Shown in pieces: positions 1 through 11,478 of a stretch of 64,000 bases of DNA. A program made the position numbers and the translations under genes. Origin of the DNA: Kwoniella bestiolae CBS 10118 (lineage: Eukaryota; Basidiomycota; Tremellomycetes; Tremellales; Cryptococcaceae); the NCBI RefSeq assembly GCF_000512585.2, contig NC_089241.1:2976001-3040000 (forward strand), given 5' to 3'. Each line of letters starts with the position of its first letter. The first letter of the stretch is position 1. A model generated the notes under the pieces. The model was not told the origin of the DNA, did not search any database, and worked only from the letters and a program-made list of their open reading frames with translations.

Positions 1-1509
1 CCAGAGCTAATTTCACTCCAACCTCGCCCTTGTACTACCTCCATATTCGAAGTCAGCCCCACCCTTGCAGTCTGATCTGACGAGGAATCTCGCTCCTTCA
101 CTCATTCACTGAAGCCAAAGAGAACTCACAGCCAAACCCCACATGACAGCTCTCCCGATCCAGCAAAAATCCGCCCCCAGCGCAAGAGCTTTGAAGATAT
201 CTGATCCCCTCCTTATTCCCCCATCGATATGGATGGGGATTCTACCTTTGACGGTCTTTGCTATGCGAGGTAAAGCTGATAAGGTGGAGGGTATAGAATC
301 GAGCTGACGACCTCCATGGTTGGATATGATTATTCCGTTGACATTGTATTGAAGGGCCAGCTTTGCGTCGGAGGGGTGGATGACTGGGTGGTGAGTCTAA
401 GTATCAGCGAGTCATAAACATTGACCTAGGTTACAGGAGGGAATCACGGGGAATACGAGTCATGGAGGGAATATAACATCAGGATATATCACTAAGGGTC
501 GCTGTATCACTCACTCCCTTTCAGCCATATCTCCATCTTTGTATTCTCCTTGAACCATTTGATCTTCTCCCAAGTCAATTCGCGATCTAAATACATAAAA
601 ACAGAAACCTCAATAATCGAGATACACAGCGTTGAAAGATTGATCGATGGACCCACCAAACCCAACACTATAATCAAACCCCTCCGGCATATTCGCAATC
701 TTCTCTCCAGGCGGTACGCCAAACCCATACTTCAATTCACCAAGTCTCCGACCAGTCACGGGTAGGTCCACCGTGATCCACAGGGCTTTACATCCAGCTT
801 CTACGAGGCGTAAGCCGTCAGGCCATATCAGCTCAGTACTTCAGAACATTGCTAATTTGGAAGAAGGAGCATACTCTACCCACCCTCAGCTTTCCTCATG
901 ACATACAGATTGGCCTCGTAATCCTTCATCACGCAAATCTGCATACAATACGGTATGCATCCATGTCTATTCCCTTCAGACACTACATCCGATATCGAGG
1001 TGGTAGCTCTACTGGAGAGACACATCGGTACACCTACTTTGGAGGATGCTCGGGAGGTCGCGAGCTCTTTCTCTGGGTGAGCAATCACGTGAAATCCTGT
1101 AGGGGAGAGGCCAAGTGGGAATTTCGACTAAGTCATGAATCAACGCACATTTAACTCATACCTCACTTGACTGGAGTGACCAGTTCAGTGCTCAGTGTTG
1201 AAATTGATCTCACCTTGTAGCCATAACACTCGGTCGAGGTATCTACATCCCTCACATCCCTCAAGGCTCTAGGCAACAGTCTATATCGATTATACTCCTC
1301 CACATTGTCTTTCACGCTACCAGTACGTACATGCTCAATTTAACCTCAACTCACAGCAAGCCGAGCAGATCACTCACTCACGTGATCATGTCCATCGACC
1401 CTCCAGCGATATAATCTACATACTTCGATGAGAGGTTCTGAGAACCATAGTGCTCGAGATCTTTTATACTATGCACCAAAGGGTCTAAAGGGGGTTTACG
1501 ACCTGCCAT
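1..1509 (-). CDS. FMN-dependent 2-hydroxyacid dehydrogenase (lactate/glycolate oxidase family), 3' end cut by the window edge
   Basis: Oxidises a 2-hydroxy acid such as L-lactate or glycolate to the 2-oxo acid using FMN. The reverse strand starts at 1509 (MAGRKPPLDP...) and runs left through several short introns. Blocks typical of the family follow in order: an N-terminal segment ending in YVDYIAGG, the region with NRYRLLPRALRDV, a middle part with KDYEANLYVMRKAE, the segment ELTWEKIKWFKENTK, then the family signature ISNHGGRQLD near 330 and IHIDGGIRRG near 225, and GADFCWIGRAVMWGLA near 140. After an intron whose acceptor lies near 39 the frame continues (YKGEVGVKLAL) off the left edge, so the C-terminus is missing. 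No cytochrome b5 domain precedes the barrel, so it is closer to lactate/glycolate oxidases than to flavocytochrome b2. The substrate cannot be set from sequence. Confidence 0.85.
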
Positions 1510-2472
1510 CTGGAATTGAAGCCTAGGACTATGAGCTGCGTCTGTATGGTAGAGAAGGCTTATGTATCGTCGCTGTTATCAGGTATTCAAACTATTCGTG
1601 ACCTCTTCTTTGCTCGATGAGATCCTTCAGGTATCGTCATCTCATTTGAATGTAGCAGTCATCAGAATCAAACTCTTCACAATCTTGTCCGACTCTGACA
1701 GCGCCAAGTCCTACTACAAGAATAGCAAATCCGAAACGGCCTGACTCAAAGCCGACATCAGGACAAAGACCAAAACCCAAACGCAACCGCCGGCAAGCGT
1801 AGTTATAAAACAATCACATCATATCTTATCATCGAACTCGGTGTTCTCCGATGATTTTTCATCCCGATCATCCAATATATGAATAAATGGCGAGATGAAC
1901 ATCTCCCATTTTAGCTCAGAAATCTGTAATTGTCGTCCTTCAAGCAGGTCCAAGCGAGCGAGGTGCGGCGGGACAAACATTGGTAAAGATTCCTGTCGCG
2001 CCCTGACGACTAACGTCCTCGTACCTTGGGAGAGGAGAGAAGGGTACATGATGGCGCGATATGTTGCGATTTATTTGACGCTCTTGAAACGAAGAAGTAA
2101 GGTCGTCGGCACCAGACCAGCGGAAAGCCAAAGCCACAGGGAGAGAGAGTAGGAAGATTCGTCCAGTGATTCTCGCGGATTGCAGTCCATGGAGGACAAC
2201 GCAAAGAAAAATTGAATTGTCGGACGTGTCCTTCAGTCCCTTCCAATCAATCTGGATCTAGATCACGCCTTCGTCTTGGGTCGGTCATACCGGATTTTTC
2301 ACTTTTCATTCCTTTGGGACCTACAGCCGACGGCTAAGGCGTTTCTGCAGAAAGATCCTCCAATTTCCCGGACCCCTCGAAGGAATCCAGAGAAGTACAT
2401 AAGAATGCCGCTTCTCCGAGAAGTATCTGACCTTTTTCAAGTCACATCCCGCGATCCAGTGCTCTTCTCAAG
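1510..2472. promoter_or_regulatory. Divergent intergenic region between the dehydrogenase and the amino-acid permease
   Basis: This 963-bp stretch lies between two start codons on opposite strands and should hold both promoters. I see a TATA-like stretch (TATAAAA) at 1804-1810. Short open frames exist on both strands but none shows a recognisable domain or splice-supported extension, so I treat it as non-coding. Confidence 0.5.
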
Positions 2473-4515
2473 ATGGCAGCGGTTCAGGACGGTCTCAACG
2501 TCACGTATGACGATCAAAAGTCCAACGAAATCGATAGTAGTCCTGCAATCCTTGAAAATGGGTTCGGTCTACAGCAAGAGGCAGCGGTGGATGGGGTATT
2601 GAAGAAGACTGTCAGAGGGTTGAAACCCAGACATATCCAGATGATCACCATCAGCGGGTCCATAGGAACAGGTCTCTTTGTGAGTAGACACCCTCAATCC
2701 AAGTCCCAGGATAGGAGCTCACAGAGAACGCAGGTCGGCTCGGGGGCAGCGCTCGCTCACGGGGGACCGCTTTCCCTTCTCTTGGGATATATCGTGATCG
2801 CCCTGAACACCTGGATAACATTCAACGCGATGGGCGAGATGGTGTGTTATCTGCCCATCGACGGGTCGTTTACATTGTACGCGGAGAGATACGTCGATCG
2901 GTCATTTTCCTTTGCATTGGGGTGGTTCTTCATCATCAAAGGGTCAATCAGTTTCGCCAATGAAGGTGTGGCGATTGCTGGGCTGGTAAATTTCTGGAAT
3001 ACAGATATTAATAATGGGGTTTGGATCGGGGTGTCGATCGTAATCATGGCTGCTATTGTGAGTTATCATCCGCAGACAAGATGTACTGCCTCACGGAGAC
3101 AAAACCAAGCGTGAGACCGATGAATGCTCATCCCTCTCCTTGCCTCACAAACACAGAACTTCCTCTCATCAAAGTACTTCGGCGAAGCCGAATTTCACAT
3201 GTCAATATTCAAAGTCATCTTGATCCTTGGTCTAATCCTATTTTCGTGTAAGTGTATCCCTTATACCCAATGAAACAAACATGCTTCTCGCTGATCCGTG
3301 AACCACACCCAGTCATCACAATGGTAGGCGGTAACCCTCAACACGACGCCTTCGGCTTCCGTTTCTGGCGTGACCCAGGATTCATGGCCGAGTACCTTGC
3401 CAAGGGGGCCGCAGGAAGGTTTTCGGGGTTCTGGTCCATCCTGATCTCTGCGAGCTACGCATTCGGTGTACCTGATTTCGTGGCGAATACAGCTGGCGAG
3501 GCGAAACACCCTAGAAGGGTTTTACCTAGAGTGTTCCCACTGGTGATTTTTAGGTTATGTACTTTTTACGTACTGGGTGCACTGGCAGTGGGCATCGTGG
3601 TGAGTGATTGGCCCTGGGACGATCTTCGAGATCAGCTGAATGTACCTCATCGACTATCGCTTACTTGGACTGTTTGACGTATAGGTCCCATACACCGACA
3701 AACGACTTGGTCAAGCCCTCAAAGGAGCCGGTTCATCCCCCTTCGTCCTCGCCGCTCAGCGAATGGGTATCCCAGGCTTGGGATCGGTAATCAACGCTGC
3801 GGTGCTTACTTCGGCACTTTCCAACGGAGTCGAAGGGATGTTCAGTACTTCCAGAGGTCTCTACGGCATGGCCTTGAAGGGCAAAGCGCCAAAGTTCTTC
3901 ACATGGACCAACAGGGGTGTACCCTACATGTGTCTGATCTGGGTGATCGCGATCAGTCTGCTGGGATTTATGACAGTGTCGAAGGGGAGTGCAACGGTAT
4001 TCACGTGGTTCACTCGGATGATCGGATCGAGTCTGTTGATTGTAGGGATGAGCTTCAACTGGGTTTATATAAGGTTTCATCGGGCGATGAAAGCTCAGGG
4101 AAGGGATTTGAGCAAGCTGCCATACAAGGTTAGAGGTCAGTACACAATGTCTTGGATTGCCATGGTCCTGTACGGTGTCTTCTGGTTTGTAAGTCTTGTT
4201 CCCACACTGGAATCAATCAGCGTGATAAGTGATAGCTGCTGATTTTGTGGATCGACCTAGACAAACGGGTACTCGGTGTTCATAAAGGGTAAATGGAACT
4301 ATCAAACCTTCCTGTTCTCGTACCTGTCCATCGTGTTCTTCCTCGTACCGTACTTTGGACACAGGCTTTACAGCAAGAACTGGAAGTTCAAGCCGCTGGA
4401 AGAAGTCGATTTGATCACCGTGTTGAGCGAGATTGAAGAGCTGGAAAGGATCGATAAGTTACAGCCGTTACCGAACACGAGGCGGGCCAAGTTTGACAGG
4501 TGGTTATGGGGTTAG
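2473..4515 (+). CDS. Amino-acid permease (AAP family, GAP1-like)
   Basis: Proton-coupled uptake of amino acids across the plasma membrane. The cytosolic N-terminus of about 60 residues leads into the first membrane segment with ISGSIGTGLFV, the family hallmark, followed after a short intron (2681 to about 2731) by GSGAALAHGGPLSLLLGY. Further AAP-like blocks are the E/G-rich segment AMGEMVCYLPIDGSF, SYAFGVPDFVANTAGEAKHPRR (region 3455-3510) and VEGMFSTSRGLYGMALKGKAP (near 3830-3890). At least four introns interrupt it. The total is about 550 residues, the usual length, with about 12 hydrophobic stretches. The C-terminal tail is charged (EVDLITVLSEIEELERID) as in other fungal AAPs that are down-regulated by endocytosis. 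Substrate range cannot be told. Confidence 0.9.
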
Positions 4516-4672
4516 TAAGCTCAGTCAGGATCATGCAGATTGATAGATAATTTAGAGAAGGATGAGATAGAATGATGTTCATTGTGAGATAGCATAGCTC
4601 AAAGTCCAAAATCCAATAGCCCAAAATACACAAAAGGAGGAATATCACGCATGTCTTATGGCATGAACTGAG

Positions 4673-6119
4673 TTATGCAATGATGGCTTCTATGAAGCCT
4701 GAGGTCTCACTTCCGAAATCGGTGACTGTGATTGTATCATTAGCTCCTGGTTCAGCCTGAACGTGACACTGTCAACACTGATGAAGGTCTACTCACAGAT
4801 GATTCCCTTCTTCTTCAACCCTTTTCCTCCCCCACTGACCAAGAACTTCTTCAACCCCTGATTAACCCCCGGTACGATAACTCCCTGAGCCATAACCTGG
4901 GGAAAGAGAAGCTGATAAGCCTGTTCGGAACTTGCGAAAGTAAGATACAACCCATCTCCCTTAGTCTTGCCAGATGCCGCAGTGATGTGTTTGGTGGTAA
5001 CGTCGAGTTTTAGATTAACGTTGGGTGTCAATCCTATCTTATCCGCCTTGGGCTCGTACAAGTCTTCAATGTAGACTTTATCACCTGCTGGGGTAGATAG
5101 CGAGAAGTCGGGGTTGTTATCTGCCCATCCGTTTGTTAGGTCTATCCCTAATGTTTGTTGATTGGACAACAGTTGGTCAAGGGAGAATCGTCGGAGGATG
5201 GTAAGTTTACCTCTGAGCGCTGACAAGGGAGTTGAGGAGATCGATGTGGATGGGTTGATGTATTGTTGAGCCAGGGGAGAAGTGAGGGTGGTGTATAGGG
5301 ATTGTTGGAGTGCTTGGGTCGTTCCCCATGTAGCGTTTTCGTCCTGCACATGGAAGATGCCATTAGCAGCCCACAACTTTTACCATAGAAGCACAATTCT
5401 TATGCTGCCTTCTAGCAGAGATAGAAGGGAAGGAGACAAAGCAGAGTAGAATGAGTAGACAAACCCACCTTCACACTAATCACCAGCCCTTCCGTGGGAT
5501 TCTCCTCCAAAAACCTATAAAACCCCTGCATGACATCCTCGAACCTAGCATTTACATCGAGCAACGCCTCTGAATGGAAAAACACCAAATCTTTACCGTT
5601 GGGAGCGAAGCCCACTCTCAGGTCGAACGCCCGGTTCCCAGCTGCAAGTTGAGCGAAGATTGATTGGCTGCCGCAGCGGTACAGGGGGGAGGGGTAGATG
5701 ATATTGGTGTATTTCAGGTAGGAGATTTGTCTGAGGAGGGTGTAGTCCCACTATCATTATGTGTGTGTCCATCAGCGTTAAATTACCCGGAGAGAGGGGG
5801 AAAGTAGGGAAAGACGAAAGACGTACAGAAGCAGTATCGTGGGTACCTGGGATAGACATGTCGGTGATTCTGGTGTTGTCAGGTACTTTTGACATCCACG
5901 AACAGAGGGAGCCAGAGCATCTGGCGTATGTTCCTATAGTATGACTCAGTACGAGCTCTTTAGCATTGAGGAATGAGCTGCGCAGTACTCACCCAAAATC
6001 TCACTTCCCCTCTTGAGCGCTTCATTCATAGACGTGACATTGTACTTTGGTGCTCTAGATTCTAACGGAGCGGCAAGTGCGAGGATAGCCAGTAGGGGGA
6101 GGCAGAGGAGGGGCAGCAT
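4673..6119 (-). CDS. Secreted PI-PLC X-domain phosphodiesterase
   Basis: Likely cleaves phosphatidylinositol or a related glycerophosphoinositide outside the cell or at its surface. The start at 6119 gives a leucine/alanine-rich signal peptide (MLPLLCLPLLAILALAAP). The X-domain carries the first catalytic histidine block SIPGTHDTAS near 5840 and the second, VFFHSEALLDVNARFEDVM, near 5540-5590, followed by FLEENPTEGLVISVK. This is the single-domain bacterial-type PI-PLC fold, not the eukaryotic PH-X-Y-C2 enzyme. At least four introns. The last exon is inferred: splicing at a GAG acceptor near 4750 gives an ending ...GFIEAIIA and the stop at 4673-4675; the unspliced frame would stop near 4789. 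Enzymatic specificity is not established. Confidence 0.85.
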
Positions 6120-7089
6120 GCTGAGTTGAATCTAGTGAGCGTAATAAGCAGATTAACAGAGGAGAAGAAGAAGAAGAGGAAGAAGATAATATTCATTCCA
6201 AGATCGTCAGATTAGTTTGTCAAGTATCTACACCCCTGCACAACGATCAGTGCTGATCTTTCAATTACATTAAATTAATTTCAAAGCAGAGACCGAGACC
6301 GACAAAATAGGAGTACGAATGGGGGGTCCGGATCGTCTTTCGTGGGTTATCCCTGATTGACGTTACCTGAGTGTTGGGCTCGGAACCATCTTACAGGTTG
6401 AGAATCAGACTACAGACTATAAACACTGATATGCCAGCAGAAATTACTATTTCCTTCATGATCGTCACTCTCAGACAGTAGGTCGTCGTCTTTCTGCTGC
6501 CTGAATGCTCCAATGGATCACTGATTGTGAGATTGAAGAAGATCTTTCAAAAGAAGACATGTACAGAGAAATCTTCGAGCAGATTTGAAAGCAAGGCACT
6601 CATACTGCCCAGAAAGGCACAACTTGTTGAGCCATGCATTCAGGGTTATTAATGGTGTTGATCCGCACAGGCACCCATGCTGCAAACTGCAATCCCTGAG
6701 GCCTACGGGTTGTTTACCGTAAAAGACCAAGTTTAAAAAAACAACAAGGCGTTGTGACAAGAAAGATAATGTTGGAGCACGACGCGTTGATGGGTACCCT
6801 TGCGTGCTCAAAGAGAGATAGAGAGCTACAAACGTGGTGAGGATGTCACTCACGAGATAAATGAGCATGAGATGGGAAGACAGCAGTACTAGGATCCAGT
6901 ACGCGCGTGGTAATGATGCATGTGAACATTTTAGTCTTTTCATTCATTGCATCTGACATCTCATTGTTTGATACCTTCGTAGATTGATTGTGGATGTGTA
7001 TAACCAGCTAGAACCCAACTTCTACACCCTCTTTGAAAACCTCACACTCGTTATAATCGTAGAATCTCACCACAGTCACTCGTTACACC
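6120..7089. promoter_or_regulatory. Divergent intergenic region between the PLC-like gene and the GH5 gene
   Basis: A 970-bp stretch between two divergent start codons. A purine-rich tract (GAG/AAG repeats, 6158-6187) sits about 40 bp upstream of the PLC-like start; read on that gene's strand it is a pyrimidine tract of the kind common in fungal core promoters. A reverse-strand open frame at 6518-6943 shows no family features and I do not call it. Confidence 0.45.
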
Positions 7090-10000
7090 ATGCCAAGTAA
7101 GAGCCGCCCTCGCCCTGGGCCCATAACCATATCCTCGCCCATCCCACGTAGTCCCGACGGATTACTATCAACGCCTACGACCGGACACCGCTCGTATCCT
7201 TCACCAGGAGGTTACAGATCACCTAGAACACCTACGAGGGGAGGTAAGAAGAGTAAAGCGAGGGTGCATGATGAGGTGAGTGATTAGTCCGAGTCTCACT
7301 CAATTGCACAGCTGCGGATAAGATAGATGGAAAGCTGTGCATGGTACCCTATCTATCCCCTGTTTCGATCCGAACCGAGCTAGTAGCACAGACACACTCA
7401 TTACTCATTCAACATGCATCAAAACACACGCAAAGGATGTCCTTTTGTCGTTTTATTGTGTTGCATTGTCACCACCATCTTCTATCTTTCATCTGTATCC
7501 TATACATATATACATCCCACTCACTTACTATCCCACTTATAGTACGACCTCTCACCCACTCACGCATATCTCGAGCAATTCGATTCCTACCCCTCATCAC
7601 CCGATCCATCCCATATGCCTATCCAGACACCCTCACCAATGGACTCGCCCGCACTGGCAACGGAGAAAGATCCAGTGTTCGGTCAGAACCAATACTCGTC
7701 AAATCATTACCTAGCACCGACCCTACATCCACACGGAGAACGCAACAAGCCTTTCCCAACCGCATCGAAGAAGAGGAGGAGCAATTGTATACCTACCAAT
7801 CCGACCAAGAGGAAGTTACTGTTCTTTGGTGTACCTATACTACTGGTGGTCATAGCGGGTATAGCTGTTGGTGTCGTGGTGGGAACGCAGAAGAAACCTG
7901 GCTCGTCGAGCAGTTCAGGGTCTGGATCATCGGGAACGACAAAAGGGTCGACTGGCAATAGCAACAACAATGGGAATAGTCAGACAACTTGGAATCAGTA
8001 TATCAAGCCTAGTTCGGGTGGGGATGGGGATATGGTGACTACAGATTTAGGGGCACAGTTCAAATATGTCAACAAGTTTGGAGGGCACTGGGCACAAAAC
8101 CCTTATGATCCGTATTCTGTGAGTAATAGCAATGGGAAGAGCGAGTTCCAAGGATCAGCTTGACTGATGACAAACTCCACTAGGTATCCGGTAAAGCTCA
8201 ATCGTGGACACCGTCATTACTCGAAGAATGGGTATGGGGCACACATATTGCAAGGGGGTGAGTGATCATCTTTCGTGGATCTGGTGGTCTCAGCTCATAT
8301 CTATCATGCAGTGTCAACTTGGGAGGCTGGCTTGTGACGGAGCGTAAGTTGGAACTGTAGGAGACCAATTCAGGTTGCTGATACTTGTCCACAGCCTTTA
8401 TCGTACCTGGGCTATATGAGCAATACCAAACATCCACTCCCCAAGCAGTCGACGAATACACTTTATCCCAAGCGTAGGTCCCCCGCTACCATCACAATTT
8501 GAGCTCAGCTAATAAGACATTTGTAGAATGGGTCAGGATCTCGCAGCAAAGATGGAGGAGCATTACAAAACCTTCATAGTGAGTCGGATGTATTGTCAGA
8601 CCAGATCGGACAACTGATATGTCGTATCAGACCGAGGAGGACTTTGCCGCTATCGCTTCTGCTGGTTTAAACTTTGTCAGGTGAGTCGTACAACGTTGAT
8701 CTATGTGGTATGTACTGCCAACTTACTTAAAATCAATTGGATACAGAATACCCCTCGGCTTCTGGGCTGTCGATACCATTGAAGGAGAACCCTATCTACC
8801 TAAGGTCTCTTGGACGTGAGTTTCCCATCTTGGACGAAGGCTCAACAGCCCTCACTGACGATACATGACGCAGATACTTCCTCAAAGCTATAGGATGGGC
8901 TAGGAAATACGGAATTAGGATATTCGCCGATTTCCACGCTCTACCAGGTATGTCAATCAATTCATCCAGTATGGCTAATGAAGGCCGAGAGCTGACTCCC
9001 GTGCTAGGCTCCCAGAACGGTTGGAATCATTCTGGTAAATCAGGTAGCGTCAACTGGATGTACGGTGTAATGGGAATCGCCAATGCTCAGAGATCGCTCG
9101 AGACCATACGGACGATTACAGAGTTTATCTCCCAGGATGGTATAACGGAGGTTGTTCCCCTGTAGGTTGACTGTGCTGCCTTGGGATTGCTTGAGCTAAT
9201 GAAGCAATAGACTCGGTCTCGTGAATGAGGTGATGGCGAAGACGGTCGGCAGAGATGTCATGGAGAAGTTGTAAGTATAGCGTATCTCGTAAGATCAAAT
9301 TACCCGGCTAAATCATTGGTTATAGCTACTATCAAGCATACAAGACTGTTCGAGATGTCACTGGATACGGTACTGGAAAGGGACCTACCATCTTCTTGCA
9401 CGAGGGGTTCCTGGGAGTAGCTGCTTGGGAAGGGTTCTTGAATGGGGCTGATCGAATGTGAGTGTTGCGGTCGAGCTTGATCACAATCAGTGCGATAATC
9501 CATGTCACCTACTGGAATTCAGCCTCATTACCTGACATACCAACGACCAAGCATATCTCCATCGCTTCGTCGACTATGCATGTGCTGATACCTTATTTAC
9601 CGCCGCAGCGGCCTCGACCAACACCCCTACCTCGCCTTCGGAGGAGTCAACACCGCCCCTCACTCCGAACAAGCCAAGACTCCTTGCACATGGGGAGGAG
9701 GTACCAACGACAGTATGACGAACTTCGGCTTGATCATGGGCGGAGAGTGGTCCAACGCAATCAACGATTGTGGACTATGGCTCAATGGTGTCGGATCTAC
9801 CCCCTCATACTCATTGGCAGGAAACAACTGCGACGAGTATGACGAATGGATGAACTGGTCAGACGATTTCAAGAAGGGCGTGTTGAGCTATACGATGGCT
9901 AATATGGATGCGCTTCAAAACTTCTTTTTCTGGACTTGGAAGATTGGAAATTCCACTGTCAAAGGGTATCCTACAAGTCCGCAGTGGCATTATAGATTGG

Positions 10001-10578
10001 GTTGGGAACAGGGATGGATGCCTAAGGATCCAAGGGCGGCGGGAGGGTATTGCAAGACTTTAGGTATTGGTGGGAATCAGGTGGGTCTTGCTATGTATTG
10101 CTACATCAAACAGAAGCTGATAGAGTTTACGTGCGATGACAGTTCGCCGGAACATACCCCGCCTCAGCCACCGGATCATTCGCAAACGGCACACCTACCA
10201 TCGCAGCGACTCAACTCGCCTCTCACACACTATGGCCACCCCCCACGCTCGGCCCGTCATTCGCAGTCGACCAAGTATCCTTGTTACCCACCTTGACGCA
10301 GACAGGTTCCATCGTCGTCTTGCCTACTCCCTCGCACCCTTCAAACGCTACTAATATAGGTGATGGATGGGCGAATGCTCAGGATACGGTCGGTGCGTGG
10401 ACGAGGGTGCAGGGGTGTGAATATCCAGAGTGAGTAACTCGTTCGTTGTCATTAGATGAGAGGCTGATGATGAGGGTGTAGCCAATACGACGCTGTGAAT
10501 GCCACGGTCCCGACTGCGGTGTGTACTGGATCGCCGGGTAGGAAGAGGGATTTGTTCCCGTCCCCGACAGGGGTGTAG
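7090..10578 (+). CDS. Membrane-anchored glucan exo-1,3-beta-glucosidase (GH5)
   Basis: Trims beta-1,3-glucan at the cell wall. About 800 residues after removing some 14 introns. The first exon (7090-7275) joins in frame across a 267-nt intron to 7543, giving a Ser/Pro-rich cytosolic tail; a later in-frame ATG at 7615 is an alternative start. A single membrane span (around residues 153-177, LLFFGVPILLVVIAG) marks a type II membrane protein, followed by a Ser/Gly linker. The GH5 domain shows NLGGWLVTEPF, NFVRIPLGFWAV, FADFHALPGSQNGWNHSG, the acid/base Glu in GLVNEV, DQHPYL and the nucleophile Glu in GGEWSNAINDC. The fold continues with FFFWTWK. The architecture resembles the type II exgD-like exo-glucanases. 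A C-terminal extension of about 130 residues follows the last GH5 block. Confidence 0.9.
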
Positions 10579-11478
10579 TTGATTTACGGATGTACGATTA
10601 GGCGATAAGGAAATGGACATTCATTCTGATTCTGGGCTTGGGTTTGTGTTGGGTTCATAAGGTTTTTCGACATTTTAAGGGATTATAAATAGTATGCAAC
10701 GATTACAGGCAGGTATCAGTGGACCAGATGTATTTTGAGCATGCAGTGTTCTACATCTGCAGGTCTACAGAATGATTTGACGTCACATGCTTGCTCTCAC
10801 CCCTATACCATTCGACAAGTACCGCTTAAATCTCGACCCACCTCCGAGATAATCGAAACAAAACTGAACCATGTGATTGCCGTAATCCGTGATCCGCCAA
10901 CCTCGCTAAACCACTTTCGTAAGACGTGATCGCTCGTTATTATGGCGAATCTCACACAAAAGTCAAAGGTACCATGCGCATGCATCTGCGGAGGGAAGGA
11001 CTCGCTCGCTTTTCGTCCTGCTCTTGCTGTACTCCGCTGCATCTCCGCTTGGGCGTTGTGGGCTATTTCGAGGAACTGTCAAGGAGGCGTTGAGCTCCTC
11101 AGCCTTGCTTCTCCAATGCTCAAAGCTCAATGGCCAGAGGATTGACCGAGGTCCAAACGATCTGACACTTTGATATTCCATCATTAACCGATAGGTTTCC
11201 CACTCCAACAACTTGTGGATTCCTGCTCACTCTTGCGTTTGCTATAAGAAGGCTTTTGGCCTAACCGAGTTGACCCATGTGATCTCCACTGTATCAAGCT
11301 TAATGAGAATAAACTTTGATAGCGTGATCTGACATCAAGGAGGTGAAGATGGAAAATTGTAAATGTGTTTACCGGAGTGGACGTTAGAGTGGGTCTCGAT
11401 GAGCTACTTAAACAGCGGCTAGGAGGGAAGCGCTCTTGATGGAATAAGGTATGTTTATACCATATCCAGCTTAGTACC
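10579..11478. promoter_or_regulatory. Intergenic region upstream of the peptide transporter
   Basis: 900 bp between the GH5 stop and the PTR2 start, both on the plus strand. It holds the 3' UTR of the first and the promoter of the second. Short reverse-strand open frames (for example 10803-11042 and 11184-11480) have no recognisable features. No RNA gene seen. Confidence 0.4.

Noticed and set aside
1562..2152. Short frames on both strands upstream of the amino-acid permease
   Set aside because: No domain, no convincing splice extension; they fall in a divergent promoter region.
6518..6943. 141-codon reverse frame in the PLC/GH5 intergenic region
   Set aside because: No family features, composition of random sequence, and it lies where both flanking genes need promoters.
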